Shown piece by piece: positions 25,254 through 33,253 of a stretch of DNA of 64,000 nt; position 1 is the stretch's first letter; every line of letters starts with the position of its first letter. The position numbers were made by a program, and so were the translations under genes. Source of the stretch: Mycolicibacterium diernhoferi (GTDB taxonomy: Bacteria; Actinomycetota; Actinomycetes; Mycobacteriales; Mycobacteriaceae); assembly GCF_019456655.1 (NCBI RefSeq), contig NZ_CP080332.1, forward strand, positions 5,332,001 through 5,396,000, in the 5' to 3' direction. The notes below the pieces were generated by a model. The model was not told the origin of the DNA. It saw only the letters and a list, made by a program, of their open reading frames with translations, and ran no database searches.

Positions 25254-27377
25254 TCAGCTGACCGCGGCCAGCGCGAACGGCAGCACGTCACCGGCGCCCG
25301 CGGCGCGGACCATCCGGGCGGCCATCGTCATCGTCCAACCGGTATCGATGATGTCGTCGACCAGCAGCACAGTGGCGTCCTGCATCCCGGCCGGCCGCTC
25401 CCAGGCGCCGTGCAGCGCGGCCACCCGGTAGGCCGAGTTGGCCGCGGCCACCGGCCGGTGTTCGGGCGAATAGTGCAGCACGCCAAGGTTGTCGAGTCGG
25501 CCCACCTCGGCCAGCCGGGCCGCCAGGGACCCGATCAGGATCGGGTGAGTGACCGAGTCCAGGGCCAGCACCGCCGTGGGCCGGTGCGCCCAGTCCCAGG
25601 CCTTCAGCACCGCGACGGCCGCACCGACCACGTCCTCGGAGACCTCGGCATCGGGTTCGGTCAACTGCTTGCGCAGCCGGGCGCCCCAGCCCAGATCGGT
25701 CAGCCGGCCGATGACCCGGCCGGGCGACGGACCGTCGTTGATCCGACCGCTGAGGTCGATGCCCAGCTTGCTCAGGCCCGACGGCCACTGCTTGCGCGCA
25801 GTGACCTCCACACCCGGGCGCATCAGCCGTTCCCGGGTGGCCTCGGCCTCGCCCGCGTCGACGTCGGCGCGGTACTGGGGCCCGGCACAGTTGTCACATC
25901 GCCCACAGGGTTGCGGCCCGAGTTCCGGGTCGTCGAGTTGCTTGCGCAGGAAAGACATCCGGCATTCGGTGGTGCTCTGGTAGTCGAGCATGGCCTGCTG
26001 CTCGCGGTTGCGGGCCTCTTCCAGGCGACGGTAGCGGGGTTCGTCGTAGACCCAGGGTTGACCGGTCCCGATCCAGCCACCCTTGACGCGGCGCACCGCG
26101 CCGTCGACGTCGAGCACCTTGAGCACCATCTCCAGCCGTGACCGGTTGAGGTCCACCAACGGCTCCAGCGCCGCGGTCGACTGCACGCGGTCGAGATCCA
26201 GCGCGTCGATCACCTTGCGCACCAAGGCTTCCGACGGGAACGCCACCGATGCGAAGTAGCGCCACACCTCGGCGTCCTCGCGACCGGGCAGCAGGATCAC
26301 CTCGGCGCTGTCGGTCGAGCGCCCGGCACGGCCCACCTGCTGGTAGTAGGCGATCGGCGAGGACGGGGCACCCAGGTGCACGACGAAGCCGAGGTCCGGT
26401 TTGTCGAACCCCATGCCCAGCGCCGAGGTGGCGATCAGGGCCTTTACCCGGTTGTGGATCAGATCCTCTTCCAGCTGCTCCCGTTCGGCGGCTTCGGTGC
26501 CGCCGGTGTAGGCCGCGACGGTGTGGCCCTGTTCACGCAGCAGCGCCGCGATGTCGTTGGCCTGCGCAACGGTGAGGGTGTAGACGATGCCCGATCCGGG
26601 AAGCGAATCGATATGCGCGGCAAGCCAGGCCGCACGTTGCGCCGGGCCGCCGGCCTGCACCACCGACAGCCGCAGCGACTCCCGGTCCAGGCCGCCGCGC
26701 AGCACCAGCGTGTCCGCCCCGCCACCCGGCACATCGTCCGCCCCGCCACCCGGCACATCGTCGGCACCGCCGACACCCAATTGCGCGGCAACGTCGGCGA
26801 CCACCCGGTCGTTGGCGGTCGCGGTGGTGGCCAGCACCGGGATCCCCTCACCCAGTTCGGCGATGAGGGTGCGGATGCGCCGGTAGTCCGGCCGGAAGTC
26901 ATGTCCCCAGTCCGAGACGCAGTGCGCCTCGTCGACCACCACCAGGCCGGCATCGGCGGCCAGGGCGGGCAACACCGCATCGCGAAAGTCGGGGTTGTTC
27001 AACCGTTCCGGGCTGACCAACAGCACGTCCAGTTCGCCGGCGTTGACCCGTCGGTGCACGGTGTCCCACTCGGTGACATTGCTGGAGTTGATGGTGGCGG
27101 CGTGCACACCCGCCCGTTCGGCGGCGGCCACCTGGTTGCGCATCAGCGCCAGCAACGGCGACACGATGACGGTCGGCCCGCGCCCCGCCGCCCGCAACAG
27201 TTTCGCGGCGATGAAGTACACCGCGGACTTACCCCAGCCGGTGCGCTGGACGACGAGCGCCCGGCGGCGATGCACCACCAGCGCCTCGATCGCGATCCAC
27301 TGATCGTCACGCAGAACGGCCTGCGGCCCGGCCAGCTGTTCGAGGATCGCCTGTGCGTCAGCTCGGGTCACCACCAT
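25254..27377 (-). CDS. RecQ-family DNA helicase with C-terminal phosphoribosyltransferase-like domain
   Basis: A 707-residue protein from ATG 27377. The helicase part has the Walker A variant RTGWGKS (~47-51), DEAHCVSDWGHDFR, LATTATAND, SALGMGFDKPDLGFVVH and the arginine-finger motif QQVGRAGRS. A RecQ zinc site is visible as ECRMSF with CGRCDNC. Instead of a classical HRDC end, the last ~100 residues form a PRTase-like domain with the PRPP loop TVLLVDDIIDTGWTM. In ComF-type and related proteins this domain accompanies DNA uptake or repair. Residues ~206-225 carry two perfect copies of an 8-residue repeat. It is a single-gene unit flanked by hairpins. The helicase call is firm; the role of the fused domain is unknown. 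Confidence 0.9.
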   Translation of the reverse strand: MVVTRADAQAILEQLAGPQAVLRDDQWIAIEALVVHRRRALVVQRTGWGKSAVYFIAAKLLRAAGRGPTVIVSPLLALMRNQVAAAERAGVHAATINSSNVTEWDTVHRRVNAGELDVLLVSPERLNNPDFRDAVLPALAADAGLVVVDEAHCVSDWGHDFRPDYRRIRTLIAELGEGIPVLATTATANDRVVADVAAQLGVGGADDVPGGGADDVPGGGADTLVLRGGLDRESLRLSVVQAGGPAQRAAWLAAHIDSLPGSGIVYTLTVAQANDIAALLREQGHTVAAYTGGTEAAEREQLEEDLIHNRVKALIATSALGMGFDKPDLGFVVHLGAPSSPIAYYQQVGRAGRSTDSAEVILLPGREDAEVWRYFASVAFPSEALVRKVIDALDLDRVQSTAALEPLVDLNRSRLEMVLKVLDVDGAVRRVKGGWIGTGQPWVYDEPRYRRLEEARNREQQAMLDYQSTTECRMSFLRKQLDDPELGPQPCGRCDNCAGPQYRADVDAGEAEATRERLMRPGVEVTARKQWPSGLSKLGIDLSGRINDGPSPGRVIGRLTDLGWGARLRKQLTEPDAEVSEDVVGAAVAVLKAWDWAHRPTAVLALDSVTHPILIGSLAARLAEVGRLDNLGVLHYSPEHRPVAAANSAYRVAALHGAWERPAGMQDATVLLVDDIIDTGWTMTMAARMVRAAGAGDVLPFALAAVS
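26712..26759. repeat. 24-bp perfect tandem duplication inside the helicase gene
   Basis: Two identical 24-bp units (26712-26735 and 26736-26759) encode an in-frame duplication of GADDVPGG between helicase subdomains. It is likely a flexible linker and is prone to copy-number change. Confidence 0.85.
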
Positions 27378-27396
27378 CCCGCGAGTGTATGCAGAC

Positions 27397-27443
27397 ACCT
27401 GTGTGCCCCGGTCACCTGCACTCGGTGACCGGGGCACACAGGT
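27397..27443. terminator. 20-bp perfect hairpin between RecQ-like and ICMT genes
   Basis: The arms at 27397-27416 and 27424-27443 are perfectly complementary with a 7-nt loop TGCACTC. It lies 7 bp past the stop of the leftward methyltransferase gene and about 20 bp before the leftward helicase start, so it should insulate the two leftward units. Confidence 0.8.
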
Positions 27444-27450
27444 CCTTGTC

Positions 27451-27951
27451 TCAGGCGTATCCGAGCGCGAGGTTCTCGGCTCTGATCCGGACCCGTAACA
27501 CCGCCGCGTTGGCGATGGTGAACACGATGGCGGTCAACCACGCCGAATGCACCAGGGGGAGCGCCACCACCTCCGCGGCGACCGCGGAGTAGTTCGGGTG
27601 ATGTATCCAGCGGTAGGGGCCGCTGCGCACCAGATCGGCGCCGGGCACGATGATGAGCCTCGGATTCCAGTGCTTGCCGAGCGTGGTCACGCACCACCAA
27701 CGGACCACGGTGCTTGCCACCACCACGGCCACCATCGGCCAGCCCAGCGCGGGGATGAACGGGCGGTGCGCGACGGCGACTTCGGCGATACACGACAGCA
27801 GCAGCGCGGTGTGCATCCCGACCATCACCGGGTAGTGCCCCCGGCCGAACTCCCGGCCCCCGCGGGCGAAGGACCAGTCGGCGTTTCGGCGCGAGACGGC
27901 CAGCTCGGCCAACCGCTCGACGCCGATCAGCAGGATGAACAGGTAATACAT
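27451..27951 (-). CDS. Isoprenylcysteine carboxyl methyltransferase-family membrane enzyme
   Basis: A 166-residue protein with four hydrophobic segments. The ICMT/phospholipid methyltransferase signature is RLIIVPGADLVRSGPYRWIHHPNY, containing the HxN and the RSGPYRW loop that bind SAM, and a late Glu in IRAENLAL. It follows the type III polyketide synthase by 8 bp. In Bacillus a similar pair (a type III PKS and an ICMT-like methyltransferase) makes and methylates alkylpyrones. The likely job is therefore O-methylation of a polyketide hydroxyl, inside the membrane. Family call firm, substrate inferred. Confidence 0.85.
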   Translation of the reverse strand: MYYLFILLIGVERLAELAVSRRNADWSFARGGREFGRGHYPVMVGMHTALLLSCIAEVAVAHRPFIPALGWPMVAVVVASTVVRWWCVTTLGKHWNPRLIIVPGADLVRSGPYRWIHHPNYSAVAAEVVALPLVHSAWLTAIVFTIANAAVLRVRIRAENLALGYA

Positions 27952-27959
27952 CGTCGTAC

Positions 27960-29066
27960 CTACCAGCCCAGTAGGACGAGTTCGAAGCTGAATCCGGGTC
28001 CCATGGCCAGCAGCAGGCCCGTCGATCCACGGGCCGGCGGCTCGGTCAGCGTGCGGTCGAGCACGTCCAGTACGGATGCGGACGAGATGTTGCCGTTGTC
28101 GCGCATGGACTCCCAGCTGTGCCGGAATTCACCGGCGGGGACCTCGAGGGCCTCCGATATCGCCTCGAGCACCTTGGGTCCGCCGGGGTGACACACCCAG
28201 GTGGACACGTCGGCCGTCGTCAGACCATGGTCGGCCAGGAAGTCGGTGACCTCGACTCCGAGGTGATCCGATGCCATCCGGGGGACGTCGCGCGACATCA
28301 CCAACTGAAACCCGCTCGCGCTGACGTTCCAGCCCATCACGTCGACGGTATCGGGGAAGAGCCTGCTGCGGGTGTCCAGGACCCGCGGTCTGCCGATCAT
28401 GTTGGGTCCGGACGGAATTCGATGCGCACCGGTGGCCACCACGGCACCGGCGCCGTCACCGAACAGGCACAGCCCGATCAGCGCCGGAATGGAGGTGTCG
28501 TCGCGCTGCAGGGTCAGCGAACACAGCTCCACCGACAGCAGCAGTGCCACATGGTCGGGGAAGCCACGCAGGTAGTCATGCACCCGGGCCAGGCCGGCGG
28601 CACCGGCGACGCAGCCGAGACCGAACAGCGGGAGCCGCTTGACGTCGGGCCGCAGTCCCAGCCGGGAGGCGATCCGGGCGTCGATGGTCGGCACCGCGAC
28701 ACCTGTACTCGACACCGCAATGACGGCGTCGACGTCCTCTGGCTGCAGATGGGCATCGTCGAGGGCGGCCCGCGCGGCGCGTTCACCGAGGTCGGTCGCG
28801 ACCTGCAGGTAGGCCTCGTTCGCCTCGGTGAAGCCCGACAGCGTCGGGTAGCGGTCGAGTGGGAGCGCGAGGCTGCGGGTCTGCACCCCGCTGGTACTCG
28901 CGAACCGGATGAACGCCGGGTCGACGATGGTGCTGAGTTCGCGCACCACCTCGTCCTGCGAGTACCGGTGCGGTGTCAGCGCCACCCCGGTTCCGGCGAT
29001 ATGTGGGGCACCCGGACGCGGGTCGCGCAGGGTGTCGATGAACGGGTTTTCCGATGTATCTGTCAT
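27960..29066 (-). CDS. Type III polyketide synthase (chalcone synthase-like)
   Basis: A 368-residue enzyme from ATG 29066; an extension to 29096 lacks a better start. The catalytic triad is visible: Cys152 in LFGLGCVAGAAGL, His ~302 in WVCHPGGPKV, Asn ~335 in DNGNISSASV. It condenses malonyl-CoA units onto a starter acyl-CoA and cyclises the product. Mycobacterial relatives (PKS10, PKS11, PKS18) use long-chain starters and make alkylpyrones or alkylresorcinols. The adjacent ICMT-type gene points to a methylated product. It is divergent from a second methyltransferase gene, with a notable inverted repeat in the gap. Confidence 0.92.
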   Translation of the reverse strand: MTDTSENPFIDTLRDPRPGAPHIAGTGVALTPHRYSQDEVVRELSTIVDPAFIRFASTSGVQTRSLALPLDRYPTLSGFTEANEAYLQVATDLGERAARAALDDAHLQPEDVDAVIAVSSTGVAVPTIDARIASRLGLRPDVKRLPLFGLGCVAGAAGLARVHDYLRGFPDHVALLLSVELCSLTLQRDDTSIPALIGLCLFGDGAGAVVATGAHRIPSGPNMIGRPRVLDTRSRLFPDTVDVMGWNVSASGFQLVMSRDVPRMASDHLGVEVTDFLADHGLTTADVSTWVCHPGGPKVLEAISEALEVPAGEFRHSWESMRDNGNISSASVLDVLDRTLTEPPARGSTGLLLAMGPGFSFELVLLGW

Positions 29067-29174
29067 GCGGGTTGAAACGCGGCAAATGGTCGACAAGTTC
29101 AGCGGAAATCGCCATTTGTGAGATACCTCGCCAATTCACTTCATATTTACCATATTGCGCTATAACCGCAGTTC

Positions 29175-29244
29175 ATCGGGCATTTCTGGGAATGCACACA
29201 GGATCGAATCACCATTATCGGCGACTTCCCAGAAATGGCCCGAT
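29175..29244. repeat. Long inverted repeat in the PKS/methyltransferase divergent gap
   Basis: The 12-bp core arms CATTTCTGGGAA (29181-29192) and TTCCCAGAAATG (29226-29237) are perfect. With one extra G in the right arm the pairing extends to 18 bases per arm (29175-29192 with 29226-29244). The spacer is 33 bp. The whole gap is unusually AT-rich for this window. The repeat could be a pair of regulator half-sites serving both genes or an RNA stem; no known regulator motif was matched. Confidence 0.7.
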
Positions 29245-29341
29245 ATCTGGTCATCACGTATGGTCACGCTGATGGTTCGCCGATAGGAAGCGCCCGCCCG
29301 CCCCGGACCGGGCCCCGCCGGCGGCGGGTAGATTCGACAGG

Positions 29342-30166
29342 ATGGAAAAGAAGGTCGACGCCGGCGCTCTGACCGGGGTTTCGGAAACCGCGTTGCTGAC
29401 GCTCAACGGCCGGGCACACCAGGCCCGCCACCCCGACGCCATCATCGACGACCCGATGGCCATTCGACTCGTCGATGCGATCGACTTCGATTTCGACAAG
29501 TTCGGCCGGCGGGGCCAGGAGATGGCGGTGCGCTCGCTGGCCTTCGACCGGGCCGCCACGGCCTATCTGTCGACGCACCCTTCGGCCACCGTGGTCGCGC
29601 TGGCCGAGGGTTTCCAGACCAGCTTCTGGCGGCTCAGCAGTGCGCTGCCCGAGGCAGATTTCCGCTGGCTGACCGTCGATTTCGAGCCCATAATCGAGCT
29701 CCGGCAACGGTTGTTGCCCTCATCGCCACGGATCACCAACCTGGCCCAGTCGGCGCTGGACTATTCCTGGATGGACCGGGTGGACACCGGCAACGGGGTG
29801 TTCATCACCGCCGAAGGCCTGTTGATGTACCTGCAGCCCGACGAGGCGATGGGCCTGATCACCGAGTGCGCCAAGCGTTTTCCCGGCGGGCAGATGGTCT
29901 TCGACCTGCCGCCGACCCTGGTCAAGAAGTTCGCCCCGAAGGGGATGCGTGCGACCCGCAGGTACCGGGTGCCCCCGATGCCGTTCAGTCTGTCGCCGAA
30001 ACAGCTGGCCGGTCTGGTCGGCACCGTCCCCGGCATCCGGGCGGTGCACGATCTGCCGATGCCGCGGGGCCGGGGTCTGGTGTTCAACAAGCTGTTCCCG
30101 GCGTTCTGGCAGTTCCCGCCGACCAAGCAGATCCGCGGGGCTTACACGCTCCTGGAATTCGGCTGA
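29342..30166 (+). CDS. SAM-dependent methyltransferase, leucine carboxyl methyltransferase (LCM) family
   Basis: A 274-residue protein from ATG 29342. LCM-family features are ETALLTLNGRAHQARHPDAI, a SAM-binding region VVALAEGFQTSFWRLS (the usual DLGCGLDTR motif is changed to LAEGFQTSF), WLTVDFEPIIELRQ, and the conserved FITAEGLLMYLQPDEAM. The family is expanded in actinobacteria and includes polyketide O-methyltransferases such as TcmP. Its divergent placement next to the type III PKS and ICMT genes suggests a tailoring step on the same product. The altered SAM loop is worth noting. Confidence 0.85.
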   Translation: MEKKVDAGALTGVSETALLTLNGRAHQARHPDAIIDDPMAIRLVDAIDFDFDKFGRRGQEMAVRSLAFDRAATAYLSTHPSATVVALAEGFQTSFWRLSSALPEADFRWLTVDFEPIIELRQRLLPSSPRITNLAQSALDYSWMDRVDTGNGVFITAEGLLMYLQPDEAMGLITECAKRFPGGQMVFDLPPTLVKKFAPKGMRATRRYRVPPMPFSLSPKQLAGLVGTVPGIRAVHDLPMPRGRGLVFNKLFPAFWQFPPTKQIRGAYTLLEFG

Positions 30167-30248
30167 ACCCGGACCGAGCCCGACCTTGGGCCTCTTTCTG
30201 TGCAACGCCGCACGACGCCCGGAGGCACCCCTGCGCTTGGGACACCTG

Positions 30249-30407
30249 ATGGGAGACATCCCGGCGCTGCTGCTCATCGTCCTGGTGCTGGCCGTCCTCG
30301 TCCGATCCGCCGGTCTGCGGCGGACCGTCGAGGACGTCAGCAACCAGGTCCTTCTCAGGCGTTGGCTTCTCCCCCGCGAGCGGGAGGTGCCCCCAGCTCG
30401 CGCTTGA
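30249..30407 (+). CDS. Possible 52-residue single-pass membrane peptide
   Basis: An open frame from ATG 30249 encodes a hydrophobic segment [19 protein letters not shown] followed by a basic tail. It lies after the methyltransferase and its 3' end overlaps the convergent hsaF by 53 bp. No clear ribosome-binding site is seen. Hydrophobicity is the only argument, so it may be chance. Confidence 0.25.
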   Translation: MGDIPALLLIVLVLAVLVRSAGLRRTVEDVSNQVLLRRWLLPREREVPPARA

Positions 30408-31431
30408 TCTCGAGCGCGATGTCGATGAGCTGGTCTTCCTGTCCGCCGATGAGCTTGCGCTGACCCGCCCGGTGCAGCAGCTGGTGAGCGGGCACGCCGT
30501 AGCGCTCGGACTGGCGGATGGCGTGCTTGAGGAAGCTGGAGTACACCCCGGAGTAGCCCATGATCAGTGCGTTGCGGTCCAGCAGGCACTCGGCGGGCAT
30601 CGCCGGGGCGACCACCTCTTCGGCGGCGTCGGCGATGTCGAAGAAGTCGATCCCGGTCTTGACACCGATCTTGTCGAACACCCCGATCAGCGCCTCCACC
30701 GGAGCGTTGCCCGCACCGGCACCGAACCGGCGGCACGACCCGTCGATCTGCTTGGCGCCCGCGCGCACCGCCTCGATCGAGTTCGCCACTCCGAGACCGA
30801 GGTTCTCGTGGCCGTGGAAACCGACCTGGGCGTCGTCACCGAGTTCGGCCACCAGCGCCGCGACCCGGTCGGCGACCGCGTCGAGCACCAGCGCACCGGC
30901 CGAATCCACCACGTAGACGCACTGGCAGCCGGCGTCGGCCATGATGCGGGCCTGGGCGGCCAGCTTCTCCGGCGAGATCGTGTGGCTCATCATGAGGAAG
31001 CCGACCGTTTCCAACCCGAGTTCACGGGCCAGCCCGAAGTGCTGGATCGACACGTCGGCCTCGGTGCAGTGGGTGGCGATCCGGCAGATCTCGCCGCCGT
31101 TGTTCTGCGCCTCCTTGATGTCCTCCTTGGTGCCCACACCCGGCAGCATCAGGAAGGCGATCTTGGCTTCCTTCGCGGTCTCGGCCGCGAGCTTGATGAG
31201 TTCCTGCTCAGGGGTTTTGGAGAACCCGTAGTTGAAGCTCGATCCACCCAGCCCGTCACCGTGGGTGACCTCGATGACCGGCACTCCCGCGGTGTCCAGC
31301 GCCGCGACGATGGACCTGACTTCGTCCTTGGTGAACTGATGCCGCTTGTGATGGCTCCCGTCCCGCAGGGAGGTGTCGGTCATCCGGACGTCCCAGACGG
31401 GGTTGAAGAAAATCTCACCTGTGCCGCTCAT
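30355..31431 (-). CDS. hsaF: 4-hydroxy-2-oxoacid aldolase HsaF
   Basis: A 358-residue DRE-TIM metallolyase from ATG 31431. The metal and catalytic motif is [16 protein letters not shown]. Other conserved parts are [17 protein letters not shown], the metal ligands in [17 protein letters not shown], and the channel-forming C-terminal [12 protein letters not shown]. It cleaves 4-hydroxy-2-oxohexanoate, formed from sterol ring A/B, into pyruvate and propanal, and passes the aldehyde through a tunnel to HsaG. Its start overlaps the hsaG stop by four bases. Order hsaE-hsaG-hsaF matches Rv3536c-Rv3534c. A 4-hydroxy-2-oxovalerate aldolase from aromatic catabolism would look alike; the neighbours favour the sterol enzyme. 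Confidence 0.93.
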   Translation of the reverse strand: MSGTGEIFFNPVWDVRMTDTSLRDGSHHKRHQFTKDEVRSIVAALDTAGVPVIEVTHGDGLGGSSFNYGFSKTPEQELIKLAAETAKEAKIAFLMLPGVGTKEDIKEAQNNGGEICRIATHCTEADVSIQHFGLARELGLETVGFLMMSHTISPEKLAAQARIMADAGCQCVYVVDSAGALVLDAVADRVAALVAELGDDAQVGFHGHENLGLGVANSIEAVRAGAKQIDGSCRRFGAGAGNAPVEALIGVFDKIGVKTGIDFFDIADAAEEVVAPAMPAECLLDRNALIMGYSGVYSSFLKHAIRQSERYGVPAHQLLHRAGQRKLIGGQEDQLIDIALEIKRELGAPPARGGEANA

Positions 31432-32348
31432 GCCTGAGCTCCTCCTGCAGTTGCCGAAACTCGCTCTTTGGCGATTTCCTCGCCGACCTTCGTCGCCGCG
31501 GCGGTCATGATGTCCAGGTTGCCCGCGTACGGCGGCAGATAGTCACCGGCACCTTCGACCTCGACGAACGTGGTCACCACATGCTGACCGCCGTTGACCA
31601 CCGACGGCTCGTCGAACTGCGGCTCGTTGAGCAGTCGGTAGCCGGGCACATAGGTCTGCACCTGCGCCACCACCTCTTTGATCGACGCGGTGATCGCCGC
31701 GTGATCGGCATCCTCGGGGATCGCACAGAAAATGGTGTCCCGCATGATCATCGGCGGGTCCGCCGGATTCAGGATGATGATCGCCTTACCCCTGCGCGCA
31801 CCGCCGATGTGCTGAACTCCCGCGCTCGTGGTCTTGGTGAACTCATCGATATTGGCCCGCGTACCCGGGCCCGCCGACGCCGAGGACACCGACGCCACGA
31901 TCTCGGCGTAGGGCACGTCCACAACACGCGACACGGCATAGACCATCGGGATGGTCGCCTGCCCGCCGCAGGTCACCATGTTCACGTTCGGCGCGTCCAG
32001 ATGCGCCCGCAGATTCGCCGGCGGAATCACCCCCGGCCCAACGGCCGCCGGGGTCAGATCGATGGCCACGATCCCTGCTTCCTCGTACCGTGGTGCGGCA
32101 TCCCGGTGCACGTAGGCACTGGTCGCCTCGAACACCACGTCGGGCTTCTCGGCCTGGTTGAGCAGCCAGTCCACCCCCTCGTGGCTGGTCTCCAACCCCA
32201 GCTTGCGGGCCCTCGCCAACCCCTCGGACTCCGGATCGATCCCGATCATCCAGCGCGGCTCCAGCCAGTCCGAGCGCAGCAACTTGTACAGCAGATCGGT
32301 ACTGATATTTCCCGACCCCACGATGGCAACGGATAACTTATCGGCCAT
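31428..32348 (-). CDS. hsaG: Acylating propanal/acetaldehyde dehydrogenase HsaG
   Basis: A 306-residue enzyme from ATG 32348. The NAD loop is [18 protein letters not shown] at the start. The nucleophilic Cys is in [15 protein letters not shown] (~residue 130). The late INEP-like stretch [20 protein letters not shown] is also typical. It converts the aldehyde received from HsaF to acyl-CoA with NAD and CoA. The gene overlaps hsaF by four bases and starts 25 bp after hsaE. The length equals the family norm. Confidence 0.94.
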   Translation of the reverse strand: MADKLSVAIVGSGNISTDLLYKLLRSDWLEPRWMIGIDPESEGLARARKLGLETSHEGVDWLLNQAEKPDVVFEATSAYVHRDAAPRYEEAGIVAIDLTPAAVGPGVIPPANLRAHLDAPNVNMVTCGGQATIPMVYAVSRVVDVPYAEIVASVSSASAGPGTRANIDEFTKTTSAGVQHIGGARRGKAIIILNPADPPMIMRDTIFCAIPEDADHAAITASIKEVVAQVQTYVPGYRLLNEPQFDEPSVVNGGQHVVTTFVEVEGAGDYLPPYAGNLDIMTAAATKVGEEIAKERVSATAGGAQA

Positions 32349-32372
32349 AACGGCTCCCTAATTTCGGTCGTG

Positions 32373-33158
32373 TCACTCGAAACTCAGTCGGACTGAACCT
32401 AGTCCGTCAAAATCTGCTACGAAATCGTCACCGGGACGCGCATCTATCGCACGCATGCACGCGCCCGGCAACACGATGTCGCCGGCCTTCAGTCGCACCC
32501 CGAACTGGTCGACCTTGCGGGCCAGCCACGCCACCGAGGTCACCGGGTTGCCCAGTACCGCGTCACTGCGGCCCTCGGCGACCACCTCACCGTTGCGCTT
32601 GAGCACCGCGTTGATGGCTTTTATGTCTATGTCCTTGGGGGACACCCGCTCCGGGCCCAGCACCCACCCGGCCGAGGACGCGTTGTCGGCGATCGTGTCG
32701 CACAACTTGATCTTCCAGTCGGTGATCCGGGTGTCGATCAACTCGATCGACGGTGCAAATGCGGCGGTCGCAGCCAGCACATCGTCCTCGGTGCACCCGG
32801 CACCGGGCAGATCGTCGGCCAGCACGAACCCGACCTCCACCTCGACCCGCGGGTACAGGAACCGGCCCGCCTCCACCGGGGTGTCCTCGAAGACCTCCAT
32901 GTCGGCGAGCAGGTGGCCGTAGTCGGGTTCGTCGACGCCCATCATCTTCTGCATGGCCTCACTCGACAGACCCACCTTGTGCCCGATCACCCGCGCACCC
33001 TCGGCGACCCGCTGCCGGATGTTGATCAGCTGGATCTCGTAGGCATCGACCACGTCGATGTCGGGATACCGATCCGTCAGCGGGGTGGTCGGCACCCGGC
33101 TACGCTCCGCCTGCGCCAGATCGGCAGCAAGCTCGTCACGGACCTCGACACTGAGCAT
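32373..33158 (-). CDS. hsaE: 2-hydroxypentadienoate-type hydratase HsaE
   Basis: A 261-residue hydratase from ATG 33158; AGGGGAA lies just upstream, and the longer frame to 33230 would crowd the kstD operator. It belongs to the fumarylacetoacetase-like hydratase fold: GHKVGLSSEAMQKMMGVDEPDYG, the metal ligands in RVEVEVGFVLADDL, and IELIDTRITDWKIKLCDTIADNASS. It hydrates the dienoate produced by HsaD-type cleavage before the aldolase HsaF acts. It leads the leftward hsaEGF operon and is divergent from kstD. Confidence 0.93.
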   Translation of the reverse strand: MLSVEVRDELAADLAQAERSRVPTTPLTDRYPDIDVVDAYEIQLINIRQRVAEGARVIGHKVGLSSEAMQKMMGVDEPDYGHLLADMEVFEDTPVEAGRFLYPRVEVEVGFVLADDLPGAGCTEDDVLAATAAFAPSIELIDTRITDWKIKLCDTIADNASSAGWVLGPERVSPKDIDIKAINAVLKRNGEVVAEGRSDAVLGNPVTSVAWLARKVDQFGVRLKAGDIVLPGACMRAIDARPGDDFVADFDGLGSVRLSFE

Positions 33159-33238
33159 CTTGGTGAATTCCCCTCGTAATCTCATTAAGGCCTCGACCGG
33201 CACAGTTGCGGGCCTGTTGTCGAAAGGCACTGCAATTC

Positions 33239-33252
33239 TATAACGTGTTCTA
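33239..33252. promoter_or_regulatory. KstR operator between hsaE and kstD
   Basis: TATAACGTGTTCTA carries the AAC-NN-GTT core and the CTA right arm. It ends one base before the kstD ATG (33254), leaving no room for a ribosome-binding site, so kstD may be read from a leaderless message. Confidence 0.8.
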
Positions 33253-33253
33253 C

